From Bacillus infantis (GTDB lineage: Bacteria > Bacillota > Bacilli > Bacillales > Cytobacillaceae), in assembly GCF_020171945.1 (NCBI RefSeq), contig NZ_JAIVAP010000013.1, forward strand, positions 62,001-126,000: a DNA stretch of 64,000 nt. Reading direction: 5' to 3'. Shown here one piece after another: positions 57,243 to 64,000 of this stretch. Numbering within the stretch: position 1 is the stretch's first letter; each line of letters opens with the position of its first letter. Position numbers and translations under genes: made by a program. A model generated the notes under the pieces. The model saw only the letters and a list, made by a program, of their open reading frames with translations, was not told the origin of the DNA and did no database searches.

Positions 57243-57981
57243 CACAGGGGTCCTGCTGGGGCGTTTAATGCGGAATATTATGCGCAGCCCGGACACAATT
57301 GTCACGGTGGCCATTACGCCGATCATGATGATGCTGCTGTTTGTTTACGTTTTTGGCGGGGCTATAGAAACGGGCACGGAAAACTACGTGAATTATTTAC
57401 TGCCAGGTATTTTGCTTATCACAATTGCATCGGGCGTCGCTTATACATCCTTACGTCTCTTTAATGATGTGAAGAGCGGGCTGATGGCCCGTTTCGTTAC
57501 GATGCCCATTAAGCGATCATCTATATTGTGGGCACATGTGCTGACTTCGCTGGTATCAAATGCACTCGCTGTTGCAGTTGTTATCCTTACTGCATTCTTA
57601 ATGGGCTTCCGCCCACATGCTGATATCCTTGATTGGTTCGCCGCAGCCGGGATACTCCTGCTGTTTGCATTGGCCCTGACATGGCTGGCGGTCATTCCGG
57701 GGTTGACGGCGGGATCCATGGAAGGGGCCACAGCCTACTCATATCCGTTGATTTTTCTGCCTTTTATCAGTTCGGCTTTTGTCCCTACCGAAACCATGCC
57801 CAAAGCGGTTCGCATTTTTGCTGAGAACCAGCCAGTGACTTCGATTGTTAATTCGGTCCGTGCTCTCTTATATGGTGGAGCTGCCGGAAGCGGGATTTGG
57901 ACCGCACTTGCCTGGTGCCTTGGCGTTATGTTCATTGCTTATTTGATTGCTGGTAAGGTCTTTAGACGGCAATTGGGGTAA
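57232..57981 (+). CDS. ABC-2 type transporter permease (DrrB-like)
   Basis: 249 residues with six membrane segments; VTVAITPIMMMLLFVYVFGG, then YVNYLLPGILLITIASG and the FVPTETMPKAVRIFAENQPV loop are DrrB/NodJ marks. ATG 57232 is 8 nt after AAGGAGG. With the ATPase it forms an exporter, probably of a hydrophobic toxin, under PadR control. Confidence 0.9.
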   Translation: MKSNTGVLLGRLMRNIMRSPDTIVTVAITPIMMMLLFVYVFGGAIETGTENYVNYLLPGILLITIASGVAYTSLRLFNDVKSGLMARFVTMPIKRSSILWAHVLTSLVSNALAVAVVILTAFLMGFRPHADILDWFAAAGILLLFALALTWLAVIPGLTAGSMEGATAYSYPLIFLPFISSAFVPTETMPKAVRIFAENQPVTSIVNSVRALLYGGAAGSGIWTALAWCLGVMFIAYLIAGKVFRRQLG

Positions 57982-58342
57982 GAAAAGGGGGAGGCTTTTT
58001 CGGGGTGTCTAGTAATTTGGTTATTTGGCCCAATAATCTACCAAATTCTCTTGTTAGTCTGCCGATTGCCCCCTCAAAGGTTGACTGGAGATCATCAGCA
58101 AACTATTTACACAGCATCTTTTTGGCTTCCAGCCCAGTCTGACACTATATTCAGCTGCCTATCCGGCGGCTTTTTTTTTATAACCGCCCAAATAAGTAAA
58201 AATAGATGTTACCATGGAACGATAGTGCTCTGTTGCTCCGTATTAGAGAATAGGAAAAAGGAGAGGGACCGGTGAAGAGATGTGAACAGAGGTACTCCTC
58301 TTTATAAATTTTGATTACCCTTTAGATTAAGGAGTGAAAATA
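57982..58342. other. Intergenic region with a terminator
   Basis: About 360 bp without a supported gene. It holds the terminator at 58154; the rest is unremarkable. Confidence 0.5.
58154..58180 (+). terminator. Intrinsic terminator
   Basis: GCTGCC and GGCGGC (one G-U pair) with a 5-nt loop, then a run of nine T. Confidence 0.85.
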
Positions 58343-59116
58343 ATGAGTGAGAATATTGAAGGCATTGATTACAAAGAAGTGATTGAATATGCTCTAGATC
58401 CGCTGATTGTCCATTCACAGCTTAAAATCATTTATATTAATAAGGCAGCAGAGGACTTCTTTAGAGCTTCAAGGGATGAGGTCATCGGGGCCAGTCCTTT
58501 GGATATTTTCAAAGAAACCTCTAAACCCGCTATAACCAAAAGAATATCCGGAGCTTATAGTAAACCGGCGGAGGTTATTGAGGAAACGATATACAGAATG
58601 GATGGAACCCCGGTTGATGTAGAGTTATATTGTCACCCGATTAAGATAGGGGAGACAATGGCCATCCAGACTTATGTAAAAGATATCACGGAGAGAAAAC
58701 AGCAGGAAATAGCTCGGCGCGAAATGAATATGTACATAAATGAACTGGCATCCCAGGCTGTCCCGCTCTTAGATGGAATTGCCGTCCTGCCGCTGTTGGG
58801 ATCAGTGAATACTGACAGGGCAAAACAACTCCTGGAATTAGTACCGGTCAATGTTCAAAAGCACGGGATTAGCCATTTGATCATAGATTGTTCTGGCATC
58901 TACAGAATCGATCGTTTAGTAATTGACTCCCTCTTTAAAATTAACAATGTCCTAACATTACTTGGGGTCACATGCATTCTGACTGGCGTCAGACCTCAAT
59001 TGGCTGCAGAGGCAGTAACACTTGGCATTAACCTGGATAACATCATCACTTTTACTAATGTAAAGGATGCCTTAAGTTATCTCGGTGTAAATAGTAAAAC
59101 AAATATATCATTGTAA
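58343..59116 (+). CDS. PAS-STAS protein, RsbR-like
   Basis: 257 residues. A PAS domain (~5-120: EYALDPLIVHSQLKIIYINK, VIGASPLDIF, YVKDITERKQ) is followed by a STAS domain (~140-250: ASQAVPLLDGIAVLPLLGSV, HLIIDCSGI, TCILTGVRPQLAAEAVTLGI). RsbR-type proteins relay stress signals to SigB through the stressosome. ATG 58343 follows AAGGAGTG; an upstream GTG (58334) is inside that signal. Confidence 0.85.
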   Translation: MSENIEGIDYKEVIEYALDPLIVHSQLKIIYINKAAEDFFRASRDEVIGASPLDIFKETSKPAITKRISGAYSKPAEVIEETIYRMDGTPVDVELYCHPIKIGETMAIQTYVKDITERKQQEIARREMNMYINELASQAVPLLDGIAVLPLLGSVNTDRAKQLLELVPVNVQKHGISHLIIDCSGIYRIDRLVIDSLFKINNVLTLLGVTCILTGVRPQLAAEAVTLGINLDNIITFTNVKDALSYLGVNSKTNISL

Positions 59117-59152
59117 AAATATATTGGCAGGCTAAAATACAAAACCAGTAAA

Positions 59153-59184
59153 AAAGAGGATCTTCCATTAGGAAGATCCTCTTT
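59153..59184 (+). terminator. Intrinsic terminator after the PAS-STAS gene
   Basis: AAAGAGGATCTTCC and GGAAGATCCTCTTT (14 bp) with a 4-nt loop. Confidence 0.85.
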
Positions 59185-59387
59185 AGTTTTCTGTGAAGCC
59201 GGATGGCCCGGCAGATTTCCAAGGATTTGAGCCTTAATTAATTTAGTCGATGGACACCTCAGTAAAATCAATTAATTAATTGAATTATTTTATAAAAAAA
59301 TAAATTTATATAAAAAGTATTAAATCAATATTTGATTTTATTAATAAATGATGTATGATTTTATTAACTAAAAGAAAGGAGCATGGT

Positions 59388-59756
59388 ATGGCGTATCCTT
59401 TACTCACTAATTGTCCTGTCTGCACAAATGCGCTGACAATCACCAAGCTGCAATGCGGCCATTGCCAAACAACCGTAGAAAACAAATTTGAGATTTCCAA
59501 ACTGGCGGCTCTCGGTCAGGAACAGCTCCAATTTATTGAGATTTTCCTTAAATGCCGCGGAAATATCAAAGAGGTGGAAAAAGAGCTCGGCATCTCCTAT
59601 CCGACTGTCAGAGGAAAACTGGATGACATCATCTCTGCGCTCGGATATTCCACCCAAAAGAAACAGGAAGTGGATAAGAAAAAGATTGTATCACTGCTTG
59701 AAAAAGGTGAAATCACAGCAGAGAAAGCCATTCAGTTATTAAAGGAGGGAGAATAG
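59388..59756 (+). CDS. DUF2089 family protein
   Basis: 122 residues. An N-terminal zinc ribbon (CPVCTN ... LQCGHCQT), then helices with an HTH look (FIEIFLKCRGNIKEVEKELG + ISYPTVRGKLDDI), and a C-terminal LLEKGEITAEKAIQLLKEGE helix pair like SHOCT. Probably a small regulator. ATG 59388 follows AAAGGAGCATGGT. First gene of a three-gene operon. Confidence 0.85.
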   Translation: MAYPLLTNCPVCTNALTITKLQCGHCQTTVENKFEISKLAALGQEQLQFIEIFLKCRGNIKEVEKELGISYPTVRGKLDDIISALGYSTQKKQEVDKKKIVSLLEKGEITAEKAIQLLKEGE

Positions 59757-59759
59757 ACC

Positions 59760-60149
59760 ATGAAAGATGAAATTTCAAGGGTCCTAACGCTGGTGGAGGA
59801 AGGTAAGCTTGATAAGGAAAAAGCAGGTGAGCTGATTAATGTCTTGCAAGGCAAAGATCAGCCGGAGCTGGTGACCATAAAAAAAGATGTACCATATGGC
59901 AATAAGATGCTGAAGATTCGTGTAAATTCTAAAGAAGGGGATAATGTAAATGTGAATTTGCCGATCAACCTGGTCAAGGCTGTCCTTAAAGTAGGGACCA
60001 ACATCGCTGAAAGAATCCCTGAAGCAGCGAAATATGTGAAGGATATCAATATCGACCTGCTCATCGAAGCCATTGAAAACGAGTTGGACGGACAAATTGT
60101 TGACATCATCTCGGCCAATGGCGACAAAGTGCTCGTGGTGATTGAATAA
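59760..60149 (+). CDS. SHOCT-like / YvlB-type protein
   Basis: 129 residues. ISRVLTLVEEGKLDKEKAGE is the SHOCT-like bihelical start, matching the end of the preceding protein; the rest is a strand/helix domain (KMLKIRVNSKEGDNVNVNLP, INLVKAVLKVG) seen in YvlB-like envelope stress proteins. Starts 3 nt after the DUF2089 stop, translationally coupled. Confidence 0.75.
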   Translation: MKDEISRVLTLVEEGKLDKEKAGELINVLQGKDQPELVTIKKDVPYGNKMLKIRVNSKEGDNVNVNLPINLVKAVLKVGTNIAERIPEAAKYVKDINIDLLIEAIENELDGQIVDIISANGDKVLVVIE

Positions 60150-60151
60150 TT

Positions 60152-60421
60152 ATGTTAAAGGTCAAGGTGAAAGCTAAGGATAAAAAATTCTCCATCCCTG
60201 TCCCCTATTCTCTTTTAAACGTGGCTGGCTTGATTGTTACATCTAGAAGGATGAATCGCTTCATCAATAAAGCTATCGAAAAAGACGGAAGCAAATTTGT
60301 CCTCCCTGAAATTGACAGGAAAGACTTGAAGCCGCTGCTGAAGGCCATTTCCGATTACAAAGGCGTCACCCTTGTTGACACGAAATTGAAGGATGGAACT
60401 GAGGTAGTGGTGAAGCTCTAA
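60152..60421 (+). CDS. Hypothetical protein, third gene of the DUF2089 operon
   Basis: 89 residues similar in outline to the C-terminal part of the preceding protein (KVKVKAKDKKFSIPVPYSLL, KPLLKAISDYKGVTLVDTKL, DGTEVVVKL). Starts 2 nt after the previous stop. Function unknown. Confidence 0.7.
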   Translation: MLKVKVKAKDKKFSIPVPYSLLNVAGLIVTSRRMNRFINKAIEKDGSKFVLPEIDRKDLKPLLKAISDYKGVTLVDTKLKDGTEVVVKL

Positions 60422-60491
60422 AAATTAAAGGCAGCAAGGATGAGAACAAGCTGCTGGCCAACGGAACTGGTTTGTTAATAAGATGATAAAG

Positions 60492-60523
60492 AAGGGCTGA
60501 TACTCTGATGTATCAGCCCTTTT
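60492..60523 (+). terminator. Intrinsic terminator of the DUF2089 operon
   Basis: AAGGGCTGATAC and GTATCAGCCCTT (12 bp) with a 6-nt loop, then TT. Confidence 0.85.
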
Positions 60524-60668
60524 ACTTGTTCTCAAAATACATCCTTCCAGAAGCCTTTTTTACTGATTCGAAGAAGATATTTAAAGAAGCTGAAGCAAGG
60601 ATGTTCATGTATAGACTTTTTATATTGGGCTAAACTATTTTAGAAAAAAATTGCAGGGGGTATGGACT

Positions 60669-61682
60669 GTGGAAACCAGTGATCATAGCACAAGACTAAG
60701 TTCATCGGAACTGGCAAACCTTTGGAGTCAATATTTAAATGACAGCTTATCTCACTGTGTGTTTCGTTATTTCCTTAATCATGTACAAGATAAAGATATT
60801 ACTCAGGTACTGCAGTATGCCCTTGAATTAACGGAGAGGCATATGCAGAAGGTTGAAGGATTTCTTAAAATAGAAAATTATCCAACACCTAAGGGTTTTA
60901 CTGATGAAGATGTTACAGTGGAAGCACCCGCTTTATTTACAGACACCTATATGATTGTTTATCTGCATATTATGGCTGTTCATGGATTGACCAGATACGC
61001 AGGGGCAATCGGCAATATTGTGGCAGAGGAGCAGCGGAAATATTTTATCGGTGTGATTTCTGAAACCTTGGAATTGTATGACCGGGCTACCAAGACCCTC
61101 GTGGATAAAGGGATAATCAGCAAACCACCTGCTTTTAACAATCATCAGAAAGTCGAATTTGTTAAGAAGCAAAGCTTTATGACAGGCTGGTTAGGAAAAC
61201 GCAGGCCTATAAGTGCAGTGGAGGTAAGCGGTACATATCTCAATCTGCAGAAAACCATGACAAAGATTGTACTGGAATTAGGATTCAGTCAAGTTGCCAG
61301 ATCGAAAGATGTTAAAAAGTTTATGGAAAGGGCGAGGGCGCTCTGCAACGACCACTTTAAAATCTTATCTTCCATGTTGACTGAAGATAACCTGCATGTT
61401 CCCAGGACATTCGAGTCAGAGGTGACCGATTCAACGATCCCGCCTTTTTCCGATAAGCTTATGATGTTTCATATAGCATCGCTCATCTCTTCGGCCATCG
61501 GTTATTATGGCGAGGCAATGGCGATCAGCCAGCGCAGGGATCTTGCAGCTGATTACGCAAGAATGATAACAGGAATTGGAGTGTTAGCTGAAGACGGCAT
61601 GAACATATTGATAGAAAATGGTTGGATGGAACAGCCTCCTCTAGCAACAGATCATGAAGACCTGGCAAAAAATAGAAGATAA
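60669..61682 (+). CDS. DUF3231 family protein (two domains)
   Basis: 337 residues made of two related four-helix units (~1-165 and ~180-330), each starting LSSSELANLWSQYLNDSLSH or AVEVSGTYLNLQKTMTKIVL-like and resembling ferritin/spore-coat CotF folds. Function unknown, often in spore-formers. GTG 60669 is 8 nt after AGGGGG; the TTG at 60651 precedes that signal. A membrane-protein gene begins directly after the stop. Confidence 0.85.
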   Translation: METSDHSTRLSSSELANLWSQYLNDSLSHCVFRYFLNHVQDKDITQVLQYALELTERHMQKVEGFLKIENYPTPKGFTDEDVTVEAPALFTDTYMIVYLHIMAVHGLTRYAGAIGNIVAEEQRKYFIGVISETLELYDRATKTLVDKGIISKPPAFNNHQKVEFVKKQSFMTGWLGKRRPISAVEVSGTYLNLQKTMTKIVLELGFSQVARSKDVKKFMERARALCNDHFKILSSMLTEDNLHVPRTFESEVTDSTIPPFSDKLMMFHIASLISSAIGYYGEAMAISQRRDLAADYARMITGIGVLAEDGMNILIENGWMEQPPLATDHEDLAKNRR

Positions 61683-62147
61683 ATGAATAAGAAAGATAAA
61701 GTCGTCGAGAGTATTTTATGGAGTATAGCCTTGCCAGGCTTTGCCCAAGTATTAAACGGGCAGCTTGTAAAAGGGTTCCTATTTATAGCGTTAGAAATCT
61801 TAATCAATGTGATGGCTAACTTCAATGAGATAATTCGTTTGAGTTTTATTGGCAATATAGAAGGTGCAATAGCGGAAACCAATTATTCCTGGCTAATGTT
61901 TTACCCATGCCTATACTTCTTCGCAATGTGGGATGCCTTCAAAGGGGCAGGAGGCGGGAGAGAACCTTACTCCTATCTTCCTTTTGTGTGCTCAGCTTAT
62001 TTAGTTACAATAGGGATTATGTATTCAGCAGAGGCAAAAATATTCGGTGTATTATTGGGTTCGGTTTGGTTCCCGATGTTATGTGCTGCTCCAGGATTAA
62101 TAATAGGCTTTTCTATTAAAAAAGTTCTTAAATTAAACCGAGGATAA
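61683..62147 (+). CDS. TM2-like membrane protein
   Basis: 154 residues, about four membrane segments; LPGFAQVLNGQLVKGFLFIA resembles the turn of DUF5683/TM2-type proteins. ATG follows the DUF3231 stop with no gap; AAAAATAGAAGA is a poor signal, so coupling is likely. Unknown function. Confidence 0.65.
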   Translation: MNKKDKVVESILWSIALPGFAQVLNGQLVKGFLFIALEILINVMANFNEIIRLSFIGNIEGAIAETNYSWLMFYPCLYFFAMWDAFKGAGGGREPYSYLPFVCSAYLVTIGIMYSAEAKIFGVLLGSVWFPMLCAAPGLIIGFSIKKVLKLNRG

Positions 62148-62170
62148 ACCCAGTCGTTTATCCTTTTTAT
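62142..62170 (+). terminator. Intrinsic terminator overlapping the stop codon
   Basis: GGATAAAC and GTTTATCC (8 bp) with a 6-nt loop, then TTTTTAT. Confidence 0.8.
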
Positions 62171-62286
62171 AATTGCTTATATCTCCCGACCAAAAATCCT
62201 TTTCTTACTTTATGTTTTAACCTCCAAATAAAGGGAAAAAACCCTACTAAGCTAGTTAGTTAGATAGTATTTTAGGAGGGGGAAAT

Positions 62287-63759
62287 GTGAAGGAACAGCA
62301 AGAGACTCTAGAAGCAAAAGATATTACTGTCGTGGACAGTTCGATGGCCAAGAAGTCCATGATGGGTACATCCATCGGCAATGCGATGGAGTGGTTTGAT
62401 TTTGGAATTTATTCATTTTTGGCAGTTACGATGGGAAGGGTGTTTTTTCCGGAGATTGACCCATCTTTTCAATTAATATACGCGTTTGCCACGTTTGCGG
62501 TGGCATTTATCGCTCGTCCGCTCGGCGGGATGTTCTTTGGGATGCTTGGTGACCGGATAGGCAGGAAGAACGTGCTGGCCATTACGATGATCCTGATGGC
62601 GGCTTCCACACTCATCATCGGCTTGATCCCAGGCTTTGCAGCGATTGGGATAACAGCCCAAATTTTACTATTATCTGCGAGGCTTGTGCAAGGTTTTTCA
62701 ACCGGCGGGGAATATGCCGGGGCTATGACCTACATAACTGAAACAACTCCTGATAAAAAACGCAGCTTCATGGCCAGCGGCCTCGAAGTTGGAACACTGG
62801 TCGGCTTTATTGCCGGCGCCGGGCTTGTTACGCTGCTGACCTTTATGCTTGGCAGTGAGGCGATGACGGCATGGGGCTGGAGGATTCCGTTCTTCATTGC
62901 CGCCCCGCTTGGAATCATCGGCTTCTACTTCCGCAATCATTTAGGTGAAACGCCTGCATTTGAGGCGATGAATGAATCAATTGAAGAGAAAAAGAAGGAA
63001 AGTGTAACGCTAAAAGAGATTTTTGCCGGACATTGGAGAGCGTTATTGACTTGTACGGCGATTGTTATTTTCTACAATGTCATGAGCTATACCGTGCTGA
63101 CTTATATGCCGTCTTATATGTCAGAAGAGCTGGGGTACAGTGAAGGCAAAGGGCTCCTGCTGCTTGTTATTGTCATGATCGTCATGATCCCGATGGTATT
63201 GGCAATGGGGCATTTGAGCGACAAATTCGGCCGGAACCGTGTCCTGAAAGCAGGCTTGATTGGCGCAGTTGTCCTAAGCATCCCTGCTTTCATGCTTGTC
63301 CGTTCCGGCAGTACATCTGGCGCGTTCTTCGGATTGCTGATTCTCGGCATGCTGCTGACGACTATGCAGGGATCATTGCCGGCAACGCTGCCATCGCTGT
63401 TTTATACAAAAGTGCGCTATGGGGCACTGGCGATTACGTATAATACAGCAACGTCCCTGTTCGGAGGCACGACACCGCTGCTGGTCGCATGGCTGGTGAG
63501 CGTAACCGGCAATAATATGGTGCCGGCTTATTACCTGATGGGCATGTGCCTGTTCGGCATCATCATCGTTACCCTGTTTGTAAGAGAGACAGCCGGCCGT
63601 TCGCTTCGCGGCTCAGCACCGGTTGTTGAACGCCAGAGCGAGGTGAAGGAAGTCCTTAAGAATCCGGAGAGGGCTTACTGGTGGAAGAATGAAGGAAGAG
63701 CTGCCAGGAAAGGTGCTTTGGGTAAAGGGTTGCTGACTGGATTGTTGAATAAGCATTAG
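62287..63759 (+). CDS. MFS transporter, ProP/metabolite:H+ symporter type
   Basis: 490 residues, twelve membrane segments. ProP-type marks are GTSIGNAMEWFDFGIYSFLA, ARPLGGMFFGMLGDRIGRKN, QGFSTGGEYAGAMTYITE and GHLSDKFGRNRVL. The family imports glycine betaine, proline or dicarboxylates; an osmolyte role would fit the kdp/glnA theme but is not shown. GTG 62287 follows AGGAGGGGGAAAT. Confidence 0.88.
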   Translation: MKEQQETLEAKDITVVDSSMAKKSMMGTSIGNAMEWFDFGIYSFLAVTMGRVFFPEIDPSFQLIYAFATFAVAFIARPLGGMFFGMLGDRIGRKNVLAITMILMAASTLIIGLIPGFAAIGITAQILLLSARLVQGFSTGGEYAGAMTYITETTPDKKRSFMASGLEVGTLVGFIAGAGLVTLLTFMLGSEAMTAWGWRIPFFIAAPLGIIGFYFRNHLGETPAFEAMNESIEEKKKESVTLKEIFAGHWRALLTCTAIVIFYNVMSYTVLTYMPSYMSEELGYSEGKGLLLLVIVMIVMIPMVLAMGHLSDKFGRNRVLKAGLIGAVVLSIPAFMLVRSGSTSGAFFGLLILGMLLTTMQGSLPATLPSLFYTKVRYGALAITYNTATSLFGGTTPLLVAWLVSVTGNNMVPAYYLMGMCLFGIIIVTLFVRETAGRSLRGSAPVVERQSEVKEVLKNPERAYWWKNEGRAARKGALGKGLLTGLLNKH

Positions 63760-63765
63760 AAAAAG

Positions 63766-63820
63766 GTGCCTGACTCTAAACGCATACACGCTGTGCTGAT
63801 GGAGTCAGGCATTTTTTTAA
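63766..63820 (+). terminator. Intrinsic terminator after the ProP-like gene
   Basis: TGCCTGACTC and GAGTCAGGCA (10 bp) with a long loop, then TTTTTTT. Confidence 0.85.
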
Positions 63821-63835
63821 TAAGGAGGGTGCAAG

Positions 63836-64000
63836 GTGAAAACCATTTCTTTGCGATTGGTATTTATCATAGTAGGGGCTTTGCTTGGGGGGCTCATTGT
63901 ATATCTTATAAACGGGGAATTTCCATTGGGTGTCTTAGCAGGCTTTGCGGCCGGTTCGGTAATTATCCTTGTTTTAGCTGTATACAAAAGAAAGAAACGG
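63836..64000 (+). CDS. Two-span membrane protein, 3' end outside window
   Basis: Fifty-five codons are seen from GTG 63836 (AAGGAGGGTGCAAG upstream): KTISLRLVFIIVGALLGGLI, VYLINGEFPLG, then AGFAAGSVIILVLAVYKRKK R. Two membrane segments; the frame is open at the window edge. Not recognised. Confidence 0.6.
   Translation, partial: MKTISLRLVFIIVGALLGGLIVYLINGEFPLGVLAGFAAGSVIILVLAVYKRKKR

Noticed and set aside
1-64000. tRNA or rRNA genes, transposases, integrases or prophage
   Set aside because: None was recognised on reading both strands; a tRNAscan or IS search was not possible, so short or degenerate ones could be missed.

Overview
The window looks like a chromosomal segment of a Bacillaceae bacterium, probably of the Cytobacillus/Mesobacillus/Bacillus type. 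The reasons are strong AGGAGG-type ribosome binding sites with frequent GTG/TTG starts, CcpA (cre) and MhqR operators, a SigB-like promoter, c-di-AMP (ydaO-type) riboswitches, a kdp operon with a short KdpD, RsbR-like STAS proteins, DinB/Nudix/GNAT/DUF families common in Bacillus, and a sortase with a processed acidic surface protein. No rRNA, tRNA, CRISPR array, transposase or prophage was recognised. The genus is an inference.

Layout. 0-11.8 kb is ordinary chromosome: the end of an amino-acid permease, an MBL hydrolase, CutC, a six-unit 20-bp-period array, an XRE-DUF1232 regulator under a perfect palindrome, an LCP cell-wall enzyme, then a four-carbon acid-sugar (threonate/erythronate type) catabolic locus (PrpR_N regulator, KdgT-like permease, DtnK-type kinase, PdxA2-type dehydrogenase) with two tandem cre sites, and an MFS transporter divergent from a Crp/Fnr regulator. 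11.8-20.5 kb is a mosaic of small accessory genes (serine hydrolase, isochorismatase, truncated haemoglobin, TerD-VWA, quinone oxidoreductase, superinfection-immunity-like protein, RsbR-like STAS). They are separated by copies of a roughly 65-bp double-hairpin repeat (GAGCCAAGGGGACAGGTCCC...GGCTCTTTTT) lying directly after stop codons. 20.5-30 kb holds the most coherent locus: a glutamine synthetase paralogue behind two tandem c-di-AMP riboswitches, facing away from a kdp potassium-uptake operon that has its own c-di-AMP riboswitch. 30-35.4 kb holds a partial duplication of the STAS gene, an RsgA paralogue behind a leader peptide and terminator, an Arr rifampin ADP-ribosyltransferase, an SGNH hydrolase and an ABC transporter. 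36.6-39.3 kb is a MhqR-type quinone-stress regulon. 39.4-48.5 kb is small accessory genes (DinB, four Nudix genes, GNAT, CarD) with several broken genes. 48.8-64 kb holds a sortase/surface-protein pair, a SigB-type stress protein, a PadR-controlled ABC exporter, a PAS-STAS protein, a DUF2089/SHOCT-like operon, DUF3231 and a ProP-like osmolyte symporter.

How it works together. Potassium import (kdp), glutamine synthesis (glnA paralogue) and possibly the ProP-like symporter suggest an osmoadaptation theme read out through c-di-AMP. RsbR-like proteins and a SigB-like promoter point to the general stress response. The repeat family shapes the middle of the window: it supplies terminators, stop codons and even a protein C-terminus, and several copies lie directly upstream of gene fragments that have lost their 5' ends.
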